From Scilla litardierei (taxonomy: Eukaryota; Streptophyta; Magnoliopsida; Asparagales; Asparagaceae), in contig JAULAV010002257.1 of the NCBI GenBank assembly GCA_030789695.1, forward strand, positions 47,230 to 111,229: a stretch of 64,000 nucleotides of DNA, read 5' to 3'. Of this stretch, positions 1-9,520 are shown one piece after another (the first letter of the stretch is position 1; each line of letters starts with the position of its first letter). The notes under the pieces were generated by a model. It was not told the DNA's origin. It saw nothing but the letters and a program-made list of their open reading frames with translations, and made no database searches. Both the position numbers and the translations under genes were made by a program.

Positions 1-1142
1 CTGGAGTGGAAATGGCAGCACATCACGATGGACTTCGTGACTGGCCTACCTCGGAGCACCAAACAGAACGACGCAATCTGGGTCATTGTCGATCGACTGA
101 CCAAGTCTGCACACTTCATACCGTTTCGAGTAGGACAATCCACGGAGATACTGGCAAGGAAATATATGGAGGTAATGATCCAACTCATCCTTTCGTATTT
201 CTTTCTAGTATGAGTTGTGACGTGAAATATGTCGTATAGGAGATCGTGCATCTGCATGGAGTCCCTGTGAGCATCGTATCCGATCATGATACGAGGTTCA
301 CATATCAGTTCTGGAAGAGTCTGCAGACCAATCTTGGTAACAGTCTGAAGTACAGCACTGCGTATCACCCGTAGACGGATGGCCAGTCAGAGCGGACCAT
401 TAAGATTCTGGAGGACATGTTGAGAGCTTGCATGCTAGATTTCAAGGGTTCGTGGGAGGATCATATACACCTGGTGGAGTTCTCCTACAACAACATTTAT
501 CAGGCAAGCATTGGCATGGCGCCATTCGCTGCTCTCTATGGGAGGAAGTGTCGTTCGCCCCTGAGCTGGGACGACGTTGGAGATAGAGAGTTATTGGGAC
601 CGGAGTTGATTGTCGAAGCTGTGGATGTTGTTCGAGATATCAGGGATAAGCTTCGGATTGCTCAGGACCGTTATAAGTATTGGGCTGATGCTAAACGGTG
701 TCCTCTGGAGTTTTAGCCGGGAGACCACGTCTTCCTGAAAATTTCCCCGAATCGCAGAGTGATTCGCTTTGGGAAACATGGTAAGCTCAGCCCGAGATAC
801 ATCGGACCCTTCGATGTTCTGGAGAGAGTTGGCGAGGTAGCCTACCGCTTGGCCTTACAACCATCTTTGGAGGGTGTTCACGATGTCTTCCATGTGTCTC
901 AGCTCCGTCAGAACATCAGCAATCCATCTCACGCTGTTGACTACTCTGAGATCACCGTCCGTCCAGATCTGACGTATGACCAGCAGCCAGTGCAGATCCT
1001 CGACAGGCGTCAGAAGACACTCCGGAACAAGACTGACGACCTTGTTAGAGTGATGTGGCGACACGGCTCGCCAGGAGAGTCTACTTGGGAGAGAGAAGAT
1101 GAGATGAGAGAGCGTTACCCACATCTGTTCCCTGAACAGTGA
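1..1142 (+). pseudogene. Tekay-1: C-terminal half of Ty3/gypsy integrase with chromodomain-like tail
   Basis: The window opens inside a gypsy integrase. The conserved stretch [25 protein letters not shown] (from 28) holds the first catalytic Asp region, and [14 protein letters not shown] (from about 258) the second. The C-terminal part VYRL..SLEGVHDVFHVSQLR leads to a chromodomain-like tail (LVRVMWRHG..STWERE.EM) ending at the stop at 1140-1142, as in chromoviruses of the Tekay/Del type. The frame is broken by in-frame stops at 372-374 and 714-716 and by an intron-like insertion (172-239). Codons on both sides of that insertion are in phase once it is removed. Pol ends 45 bp before the 3' LTR, the usual gypsy layout. 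It is a dead copy; the rest of the element lies left of the window. Confidence 0.9.
172..239 (+). other. Intron-like GT-AG insertion in Tekay-1 integrase (68 bp)
   Basis: The integrase frame runs to Lys-Tyr-Met-Glu at 171, then gtaatg...gtcgtatag, then resumes at 240 with Glu-Ile-Val-His-Leu-His-Gly, exactly the continuation expected in the family. Length is not a multiple of three. Tekay-2 has a 71-bp insertion at the same codon boundary (17331-17401), so it was present in a common ancestor. Inferred to be a phase-0 intron. Confidence 0.7.
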
Positions 1143-1174
1143 TTGTTAGGAATTTCGAGGGCGAAATTTTCCTT

Positions 1175-1187
1175 AAGGTGGGTAGGA
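1175..1187 (+). other. Polypurine tract of Tekay-1
   Basis: Purine-rich AAGGTGGGTAGGA lies directly before the TG that starts the LTR, the position of the plus-strand priming site. The Tekay-2 equivalent is at 18335-18346. Confidence 0.6.
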
Positions 1188-4027
1188 TGTAACGACCGGT
1201 CGTTATCGATGATATTATCTGTATTTCTCTCGTATAACTATTCGTCCGTATCCGTAATTAGGCGTATCTGTCCCCGTGCACGTGCCGACTTTTTTCATGT
1301 TAATTTTTCCTATTATTATTTTATGACACTTAGTTAATTTATTATTATTATTTAGTTAAGTAACTTTATTATATTGATTTCATATCTTTCCAAAATTCAA
1401 ATTTCATATCTTCCTTTTATAAACCCTTTAAACAAAATTGATTATCAATTAAACCATTAATGACAAATCAAACCCCATTTCTATCAATTCAAAACCCTTC
1501 CTAAATTAATCTAGCCCTTTGTTTTTTCCCATAGGCCGAAACCCACACAGCACACACACTTTTATTTTAAATGAAACCTAAGTTTAGAGCTATACACATC
1601 AGCCTTGAAATAGGGAACCCAAGGTACATATCAACCTAAAACTAATATAAGACCTAGCTAGGTGCTGTCATTTCAAATCCTATAGCAAGCTAGTTTATAA
1701 AGAAATGTGAACCAAGGCTAAGAGCAGCACCCGTCCTTAAAAAATATATATACAAACAAACCTAGGGGCTCATGTACTTACAAAACCCTGTAGGCAATAC
1801 TCAGGCCTCTTCAAATTTTTTTTAAAAAGCCCTTCAAGCTCTGTTCAAACCAAACTCTAGGGGTAACCATGCACAACCCTACCCTAGCCCTACAAACCCC
1901 AACCCTATAAACCCAGTTCTCTATCTTCTATCTCTACAACAAAACCAGCCGTCCCCCCTGTATTCATCTTCTTCCCACGCAACCGAAGCCCGAGCTCCTC
2001 CTCCTCCTCCTCTCCCTAGATTCGCAACCCTTAGTCGTATCTCCCCAGTCCGACCAACCACTACGCCGGCCTCCAACACCCCCACAGATCAGCAACACCC
2101 CAAGGCCGAGTTCTCCTTCTCTCAATTTCTCCTCCTCCTTCTTCCTCACACCCCAAGCAACCCGCAACACACCCTCCAGCCGCAAACACCTGCTCCCCTC
2201 TCCCTCCGCCCAGCGACGACACCCACAGTCCCCCACCCACGGCTCGAGCTTCGTGCAACAACCCAGGCCAAGCTCCTCCCATCCAACAGCCCCGACGTGA
2301 GCTTCCACGATGCTGACGGCTTCATCCACGCACGCAACAGGCCGCAGACCCCCTCCTTTACGCAAACAGCCACAGAGCACTCGCGCACAGGTCGTGTGTG
2401 CATTGACAGCCCCGGATCTGACGAGAACTCTCCACCCGACACTCGACGCTCACTGTTTTGGAGTTTCATGTGTCGCCACTGCCCGTTGTCATCATCCGAT
2501 CACTCGCTACACTTACGGTTAGTAGATCTATCCTTTAGCAACTCTTAACCCCCACCATAGGACATAAAACCTAATAAAAGCGAATCGCTAGACGTCGTAG
2601 GGGCTTTTGCAGATCTGTCCTGAACAAAAAAACACCTATACTGATTTTATGTTCTGCCAAAACAGCGAACCAAACCCTCCACAGCGTAGTACACGTCGAG
2701 ACGATTCCAACGACACCATGAACGTCGAAAACAGGCGAGTATTTGATTTTATATGAATTTCTGAAGTTTTGATACCGTTGCGCCATCTTTATGTATTACT
2801 GTGTAACCCAAAAACTAGGCATGAAATGACGTACAAAATAGACACCATAATGATCAGGACGAAATTTGGGATCCAACAGTATATTATACGATATATCTCA
2901 ATTTTGAACAAATAGAGAAAAGAATAACTTCTGTAGCAAACCCAATGAAACACGTGCTCGACATTATTTTGAAACCGCTACTAAAATCGTTTAACCCACT
3001 TTTGTGGTGTAGAACTGTCACCAAAATGTAATAATGTTGATAACATCAAATTTCTGCGAATTCGGACATGTTTAACAAATTTTGACATCGTGACTATCGT
3101 GTGCCTCGAAGGCGGTATCGTGATATCGTGATGTCGTGTGAGTCGACTAGGCCGGCTCGTGTTCCGGCAAACTTTTGGGTGGGGTTAGGGTTGAGCGGCC
3201 ACTGGGCATATGAAAGGTGCTCTCCTCAAGAGCACCACCCGCACGCGATGGGTTAGCGTCAATCACGGTAAGCCCCTGTGAGAGGAACGACCTTCTCATC
3301 ACGACCTAAAGGCGTGAACCCTAGATTAGAATGCTAACTCTTGACATGAAAAACTTGCACCGCTAACTTGGTCATCTTGATAATTGAAATTCTAATGAAC
3401 TCATAGAAAATCCCAACTTTAAAATTGCAAACGTCTAGAACTGCATGTTAGGAGTGTTTGTCATGTTTCACCAAAATTGTTAAATGTCAAATTGCTGCAG
3501 TCGTTTCTTTAAATTATTAATGATTCTAAAATTCATATATATCAGATATCTTGTCTTGGGATGCTAACACTTTCTTGCAGACCCTCGCTGACATACATTC
3601 ATTGTTTGTGGATGTATGTCAGATCCAGCGCTTGAGTACCCAGAGGACCCGTACGAGACAGCAGACTTGGAGAGTCAGGAGTTCGCACCTGACGCAGTGC
3701 CTCTTCCAGCTGAGGACTAGAGTACCCGCACTTCCAGTTTTTCTTAGTTTACTTTCTGTCACTCGTTGTAGTTGTGTACGTTTCTTTGTTGCTACCTTAA
3801 GCCCAACTGTGGCTGTTTTATTTCGTGTACGAACTTTTAATCTCTGGATCTGGATTTTAACTTTATATCATTGATTGTGTTCTGGTTGTTCTAAATACGC
3901 AAATGCAAGGACCCGTTTTCTGTGCTTTTATCACAGACGCTTATTGAACTCGAGCTTCACTGCTCCAGTTCAAGCGGACCACGTAACGTTCTCACTTCCG
4001 GTGTCTTTTAGGAAGCGGGGCGTTACA
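1188..4027 (+). repeat. Tekay-1 3' LTR (2840 bp)
   Basis: Starts TGTAACGACC right after the polypurine tract and ends GGGGCGTTACA, so the ends are inverted (TGTAACG...CGTTACA). A solo LTR of the same family elsewhere in the window is 2904 bp, matching in size. It is AT-rich early (1300-1950), then has a pyrimidine-rich stretch (1960-2550) that yields long but meaningless reading frames. After 4027 the sequence abruptly matches the 3' part of the Tekay-2 LTR (about 20910 onward), so Tekay-1 probably inserted into the 5' LTR of Tekay-2; TCTTG (4028-4032) would be the right copy of the target duplication, the left copy being outside the window. No host gene is seen in it. Confidence 0.8.
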
Positions 4028-4721
4028 TCTTGTCTTGTCACGTCTTGTCTGGACCCATTTAGGGTAGTCCCGTAGTCCGTAGCACACGCTACAGCTACTA
4101 CTTGATGCGTTTTACTTTTCCTGCTCCATTTACCTTCTTTTGTTACTATGTTATAACCCCAGCATGCTAATCAACCAGTAAATCATTACTTAAAGTTTCA
4201 GTACACTTGCAGTAGTGTCTAACCCTCTTTTGTAGACTTTACCTGACGTACAGTTCCTTTCTTTTGGGTGATGTACGTCAGGTGTTGAGCCGGAGTACGT
4301 TGACGAGGCGGACCTGCCAGAGTATGTAGAGCCGGAGGACGCAGACCCAGAGTACGTGCCCGAGGAGGACCAGAGCTAGAGATCTTCATGTTGCTGATTC
4401 AGAGGTTTTACTGCAGTTTAGTTGAGTGCATAGCACCGTTTATTTTCTGTCTAGGGTGGGTGCTTGCACCAGTAGTTTACCTTTCAGTTGTTGTAGCCGC
4501 GTCAGGCTTTTGTTAGACTCTCAGTACTTATGGATTGTTATTTTGGAATAAAATGGATGTTTCTTTTTAGTACTTTTGTTATTCCGTACTAACCTGCAGG
4601 GACCAGTTCCTTCGTCTTGGAGTACCACATAGACGTTTATTAGGTCCGAGCTTCACAGCTCCGGCCTAAGCAGGCCTTTGTCACGCTTCGCCTCCGTTGT
4701 TTTGGAAAGCAGGGCATGATA
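4028..4721 (+). repeat. Tekay-2 5' LTR, 3' portion only
   Basis: Closely matches 20910-21599 of the Tekay-2 3' LTR, including the shared blocks around CCCGTAGTCCGTAGCACACG and the CTGACGTACAG/CTGTACGTCAG-type inverted repeat near 4240-4275. It ends GGCATGATA where the 3' copy has GGCGTGACA, so the terminus is mutated. The start of this LTR lies left of the window because Tekay-1 sits in it. Confidence 0.75.
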
Positions 4722-4846
4722 GGTTTTAGTGGTGGCCCATGCAGGTCCTTTTCTGCAAAAGTTCGGAACGATATAATTATTAACATTCTTTTTATTATTA
4801 TCCAGTAATGTGTGCGAGTCTAAGTTGTGTTTTTCCTGTCGTTAGG
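4722..4846 (+). other. Tekay-2 leader between LTR and gag
   Basis: About 125 bp with a thymine-rich second half. The usual TGGTATCAGAGC primer site is not recognisable; the sequence after the LTR reads GGTTTTAGTGGTGGCCC. Nothing else identifiable. Confidence 0.4.
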
Positions 4847-5458
4847 ATGGTGGGAGGACGTGAAGCTCGAGATGGACCTTTAGCAGACGGGACCACGGAT
4901 GGCCGAGGTGACGATTTTCGGCAGTTACTGGGCGTTATGAGGGAGATGTTGGACGTTCAATATCGGTTGGTTGATCAGGCGCATCAGATTGCCCGTGCTG
5001 CCCAGGCTCCTCCGACTGCACCACCACCACCACTGCGAGGGAACCGACTAGTGGAGCAGTTCAGGCCAGCAGCTAGGCCTATAGTGAGACCCATTCAGAC
5101 AATGCCTTTCAAGAGGTCTGGAGCACATGTGCAAAGTCAGAGCAAGGGGCTGTGTCATTACTGTGGTAAGCCAGGACATCGGTAGAACACTTGCATGAAG
5201 AAGCTGGGATTTTGTCTGACATGTGGGGCTGCCACGCACGCAGTTAGAGATTGCCCGAGGCATCACCATGTGGAGGGCGGACCACCAGTTCCAGTGCAGC
5301 GTAGAGCGCCTACCCCAGTTCAAAGAGGAGCTGCTGTCCGTGGACCACCCTTGGCCCCACAGGGGCAGATGTTTCGGCATGCAATGCAACTCCGGAGGCC
5401 GGCGAACACCATGACAGCCGGTGAGGCTGAAGACTTGGATGGTGTTATAGCAGGTATA
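4847..5458 (+). pseudogene. Tekay-2 gag remnant: N-terminus fused to nucleocapsid, capsid deleted
   Basis: Starts at the Met of MVGGREARDGPLADG. A short N-terminal region with the helix-like MREMLDVQYRLVDQAHQIAR passes, after a Pro-rich linker, straight into a nucleocapsid with paired knuckles (CHYCGKPGHR, then FCLTCGAATHAVRDCP). The roughly 200-residue capsid domain normally between them is absent, so this is an internal deletion. An in-frame stop lies in the first knuckle (5183-5185). The frame continues to 5458, where it is cut by the SIRE-A LTR just after EAEDLDGVIAG, normally the run-in to the protease. Not functional. Confidence 0.75.
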
Positions 5459-5861
5459 TGTTGAGTATTGACTCCCCGGATTTGGTTTTGGATGATGATC
5501 ATACATAAATATATCGTGAACTAACTCTTTGTGAGCGCAATTATGGAGATTGTCGCTAAATTTATTTGAACATCATAAGCGACGTCTCGAGACTTCTCAA
5601 AACGCATGATCGTGTGCCTAAAGCTTCGTTGAAGCTCAAGGACCATTATTGAAGTCATGAAGATTCGATTGAAGCTTTTGAAGACGGTTCGTCAAGTTTA
5701 TTTAATGTCTTCTAGCTTCTTTTCATAAAATGTTAAGCCTTGAGTATGTCTTACGTTTTAATCTTCATAACGCTCATATCTTAGATATAGGATCTTAGTA
5801 GAAGTCCATACGAACTTTCCCGAAGCTTTGCGCTTCGATTCGCAACTTCTTGTGCATGTTA

Positions 5862-6388
5862 GTTGGTTCAAGAAGAAGAACCAACCGACTAGATGGTGAT
5901 TTAGTCGGTCGGTAAAGCTTCTTAACCTGACTTGTTTGCCTCCTTCAATTCATAACTCTTTATTGTTTACCGTTAGTCGGTCAACGTTGACTCACCGACC
6001 GACTAGTTGATAAACTAGTCGGTCAGTGATCCTTCTTAGACCGACTAGTTGAGCCTCTATTGTACATGCCTAGTTACTGTTTATCGTTAGTCGGTCAAAG
6101 AACATTTGTCGACCGACTAGTTGATGAACTAGTCGGTCAACATTTGTTCTTAGACCGACTAATTCAATTTGTTCTCAGACTATTTGTTTTATCTCTTAGT
6201 CGGTCTAAGTTCACTCACCGATCGACTAGTTGTGAAACTAGTCGGTTGGCAAGTCTTCTTGGACCGACTAGTACTATAAGTCTGAAACTTCATCTATTCA
6301 CTGTTAACCTCTTAGTCGGTTCATGTTGAATCACCGACCGACTAGTGGATGAACTAGTCGGTCAGTGATCCTTCTTTGACCGACTAGT
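5862..6388 (+). repeat. U3 array of five ~100-bp palindromic modules (ACCGACTAGT/ACTAGTCGGT)
   Basis: Each module reads roughly TTAGTCGGTC - 15 nt - GACCGACTAGT - TTGATGA-like spacer - ACTAGTCGGTC - about 20 nt - GACCGACTAGTT. The half-sites can fold as an inner hairpin inside an outer stem. The array stops about 65 bp before the TATA box. Cores contain the palindrome ACTAGT and one CpG per half-site. Confidence 0.85.
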
Positions 6389-6451
6389 TTGCTTCAAAAT
6401 AGAGCCGTTGGATCTTTAATTGAAACGTTTTTCTCTCTCTCTTTCCTCTAT

Positions 6452-6461
6452 CCTATAAATA
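6452..6461 (+). promoter_or_regulatory. SIRE-A LTR TATA box (CCTATAAATA)
   Basis: Canonical plant TATA sequence between the palindromic array and the leader; repeated in the 3' LTR near 16137. The transcription start is expected about 30 bp downstream. Confidence 0.7.
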
Positions 6462-6813
6462 CTTGGAGTGCTGCATTCATTGCACTCAAGGCTGATATTA
6501 AGAGAAGTTTAGAGATCAAAAGAGAAGCATTCAATCTCATTCAAAGCTCATTCATTTCCAATCTTGAATCTCTCCATCACTCTTATTTCAAAAGAGAGAT
6601 TCATTGATTGTGAGACTTCCAAGCCAAGTGCTTGATCCAAGGTCACCAACATCACCTAGGACTCCATTGCTCGTCATCTACTTGGAGCTAGGGTTTGGTG
6701 CCTCTTCATCTTCCTCAAAATCTGTTTTGCCCTAATTCGTAAGTATACTCAAGGCATAGGGTTTTGTCGGTAAGAATTTCGTATTTCATTTACTTTCATA
6801 TTGTAAGTGTTTT

Positions 6814-6947
6814 ACTCTCGGTTGTGGGAGTTTGTTTGTGATCCCGGGTTGTAGGAGTCACAATTTCATTTGTGTGTGATTTGACTTTGTGAAGGTTTTT
6901 CACAAGTATTTCATAGTGCAAATTTGAGTTAGAGGATTCTAACTCAA
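6814..6947 (+). promoter_or_regulatory. Leader hairpin array of SIRE-A (GG-rich loops)
   Basis: Four consecutive stem-loops: ACTCTC/GGGAGT around GGTTGT (6814-6831), GTGATCC/GGAGTCAC around CGGGTTGTA with one bulge (6838-6861), TTGTGAA/TTCACAA around GGTTT (6887-6905), and TTGAGTTAG/CTAACTCAA around AGGATT (6924-6947). Stems differ while the loops stay GG(A/T)TT-like. In the 3' LTR the first stem is a perfect ACTCTC/GAGAGT. Confidence 0.6.
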
Positions 6948-7202
6948 GTATCCGGAGGGGATCCGGGTGTTTGGGACGTAGGATCACCGGGAACAAGTCG
7001 GGGAGACTTGGGTGGATCCGAACCCGTTAAATTGCTTGTTTGCGATTGTTTTCTTTGTTGTCTATATTTACATTTCCGCATTTCCGCATTATTGGTAGAG
7101 TTTGCAAGATAATTAGGAATTATCCTCTTAATTATTTTAAAGTACTATTCACCCCCCCCCCCCCTCTAGTACTTGTGCAGTAGCTTAGTAGGGCATTACA
7201 TT

Positions 7203-7215
7203 TGGTATCAGAGCC
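7203..7215 (+). other. SIRE-A primer binding site (tRNA-Met initiator type)
   Basis: TGGTATCAGAGCC, two bases after the 5' LTR, is complementary to the 3' end of plant initiator tRNA-Met, the standard copia primer. Confidence 0.9.
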
Positions 7216-7227
7216 AAGTCTATAGCT

Positions 7228-8475
7228 ATGCCTGCCAACGACAATAAGACTGTTCGTCCACCTTTAGATTACAGCACCTTCAGGAACCATGAAAGAGCCT
7301 CTTCGGTGATGGAAGGACAATCCTCGACGAGGCCTCCCTTCTTCAACGGTACCAACTTCGGGTACTGGAAATGCCGGATGGAAACTTTCCTCCGGAGTGC
7401 TTCACTATGGAAGGCCACGATGAAGGAGTATGTCGAGCCCGCCGAAGAAGATTTCGAGAAGTGGACTACCGCAGAGGTCGCCGCGGAGGTAAGCAATGCC
7501 AAGGCAATGAACGCCATGCAATGTGCTTTGGAGCCCGAGGATTTCAATAAGATATGCACATGTAAGAGTGCATATCAAATATGGAACTCCCTCCTCATCT
7601 TGCATGAAGGGACGAGTAGAGTAAGAGACTCCAAACTCGTAGTTGTAAATAAAGATTACGATTTATTTCATATGCTACAGGGTGAGAAGATGAAGGAGTA
7701 CTATGCTTGCTTCGTCGACATCACCAACGAGTTGGAGGCTCTCGGTAAGACCTACACCCAAAAGGAGAAAGTCTCGAAGATCATCGATGGACTTCCTTCT
7801 TGTTGGGAGAAACGTACCTTCGCCATCGAGGAAGGTAATGACATGAAAACTTATACTGTCGTTCAACTAATGGGTACCTTAATGTCTTATGAGGTACGCA
7901 AGGATAGCAAGCTAAAGTTGCAGGACAAAATGAAGTCTTACTTGAAGCAAGACGAGCTAAAGAAGAAGGCGATTGCGTTCAAGTCCGCTCCATCCACATC
8001 CACATCTACCGATGATGAAGAATCGGAAGAAGAGTTGGACTTGGAATCAATTGCCCTCATGGAAAAGAAGTTCAACCGGTTCTTCCGGAAAGGTAACTTC
8101 AAAAACAAATCGAAGTTTAATTCTTCTAACGCCTCCTCTCCGTTGTGTTTCAAATGCAACAAGCCAGGACACATGAAAGCGGATTGTCCTCAAAACAAAC
8201 ACAAGGAGAAGTGGAAGGTGCCAAAGTTCGACAAGTCCAAGAAGTACAAGAAAGGGTACAAGAAGGGACTTGTCGGGAAATTCACCGACTCCGAGGACTC
8301 CTCAAGTGGAGAGTCGGACGATGAGCAAGTGGAGCAAGCACACATGTGCTTCATGGCTAGAGAGGAGCAAGATAAAGATTTCTCCTCAGATGATAGCGAC
8401 AACGAAGGTGATGAGGTAACAATGGATGACCTTAGAAAGCTAATGAGCAAATATGGTCTAAATACACTAAATTAG
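7228..8475 (+). CDS. gag: SIRE-A gag, first part (capsid and zinc knuckle)
   Basis: Structural protein that assembles the virus-like particle and binds element RNA. 415 residues starting 13 bp after the primer site. The N-terminus (FFNGTNFGYWKCRMETFL, about residues 40-57) is the copia gag N-domain, followed by the helical UBN2-type capsid (SAYQIWNSL.. to about 240). A zinc knuckle CFKCNKPGHMKADC is intact at about residues 310-323, flanked by Lys-rich and acidic Ser/Asp/Glu tracts. The frame stops at 8473-8475; similar sequence continues in another frame downstream. In related elements gag is longer and includes that second part, so the stop is probably a lesion. Confidence 0.88.
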   Translation: MPANDNKTVRPPLDYSTFRNHERASSVMEGQSSTRPPFFNGTNFGYWKCRMETFLRSASLWKATMKEYVEPAEEDFEKWTTAEVAAEVSNAKAMNAMQCALEPEDFNKICTCKSAYQIWNSLLILHEGTSRVRDSKLVVVNKDYDLFHMLQGEKMKEYYACFVDITNELEALGKTYTQKEKVSKIIDGLPSCWEKRTFAIEEGNDMKTYTVVQLMGTLMSYEVRKDSKLKLQDKMKSYLKQDELKKKAIAFKSAPSTSTSTDDEESEEELDLESIALMEKKFNRFFRKGNFKNKSKFNSSNASSPLCFKCNKPGHMKADCPQNKHKEKWKVPKFDKSKKYKKGYKKGLVGKFTDSEDSSSGESDDEQVEQAHMCFMAREEQDKDFSSDDSDNEGDEVTMDDLRKLMSKYGLNTLN

Positions 8476-8567
8476 TAAATAGATATACTAAGGTAAAAGA
8501 TGATTTATCTAGCATCCAAACCTCGCCTAAAACTATCATCACCAACAACGACACCGTTGTTGAAGAG

Positions 8568-9467
8568 TTGAGAAATGAGATTGTAAATCTCAAATCTCAA
8601 CTTGAACATGTTCATATTGAGGAATCGGATGAACATGAGATAGCGGATTTAACTTCTCGGAACTCAACTTTGAGTATCGAGAATGAGAATCTCAAATCTC
8701 GTGTTTATGCACTCACATTGCAAGTATCCACTTTGGATGCTTCGATGCATTCTCTCACCGAGAAATACGAGTGCACATTAGGCCGAATTAATAAATTCAA
8801 TAAGGGTAAGGACCATTTGGATAACATCCTAAATGACTTACTTCCGGCCAATCGCCACATTGGCTTGGGGTATAAGATGAGAAGTTCATCCAAATCGGCG
8901 ACTACCTTTGTTAGGCCAACTTCCGGTGACTCAACGAGTAGTAGCAAACACTCTATTGGTAGTTCATCTACCAATGGTGCTTCCACCTCGTACACACCCT
9001 CGTTTGGAAAGAAACCCACTTTGGGTGGACCTCCAAAGAAGGGTCATGCTTACATGTACACCAATACCGTGCCACGTAAGAACACACATCCTACTCCACA
9101 TGCTCACACATATGATGATTTTTATGCTACACATCCACAGGCACGTGCACACCATGTGAGACACCCTCACGCACGTGTTCCTCCACATGCATATGTTCAC
9201 CCACATCATCGTATGAATAATTATCATAATGCACCATTTCATCATGTTCCTTATGCCTATCCACGTCATGCATCACGTAGAAATCAACAACACATGCATG
9301 CTCCCAATAGGATTAGGGCTCCCAAAATCTTCACAATTTGGAGCCCAAAGGACACAACTATGGATGAAAAACAAGTTTATATGAATTCTTATTTTATGAA
9401 TGTTGTGCATAGTGATAATTATGTGGGGAATTCTAAGTCCAATTGGACTTGGCTTCCAAATGTCTAA
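8568..9467 (+). pseudogene. SIRE-A gag, second part: coiled coil and histidine-rich domain
   Basis: 299 residues from the first Met; codons are open somewhat further upstream. The first third has heptad-like leucines (EELRNEIVNLKSQLEHVH and following) and looks like a coiled coil, as in the distal gag of SIRE elements. The C-terminal third, about 9085-9330, has some 18 His in about 77 residues (RAHHVRHPHARVPPHAY and similar), where related elements commonly carry a second CCHC knuckle. It ends PNV-stop at 9467. Whether it is made separately or as a frameshifted gag extension is unknown. Confidence 0.65.
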
Positions 9468-9520
9468 TCTTTTGGACCCAATTACCTTGGGTACCATGAT
9501 ACGATATGTTCTATCTTTAG

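Larger units (their letters stand above)
5459..7200 (+). repeat. SIRE-A 5' LTR (1742 bp)
   Basis: Begins TGTTGAGTATTGACTCC and ends GGGCATTACA, two bases before the primer site. Layout: palindromic module array in U3 (5862-6388), TATA box at 6452, hairpin array in the leader (6814-6947), a C tract near 7151-7164, then the end. The 3' copy is 15144-16865. Confidence 0.92.

Noticed and set aside
1964..2548. Several reading frames of 70-138 codons on both strands
   Set aside because: They lie in the pyrimidine-rich part of the Tekay-1 LTR, overlap one another in different frames, are low-complexity, and have no domain character.
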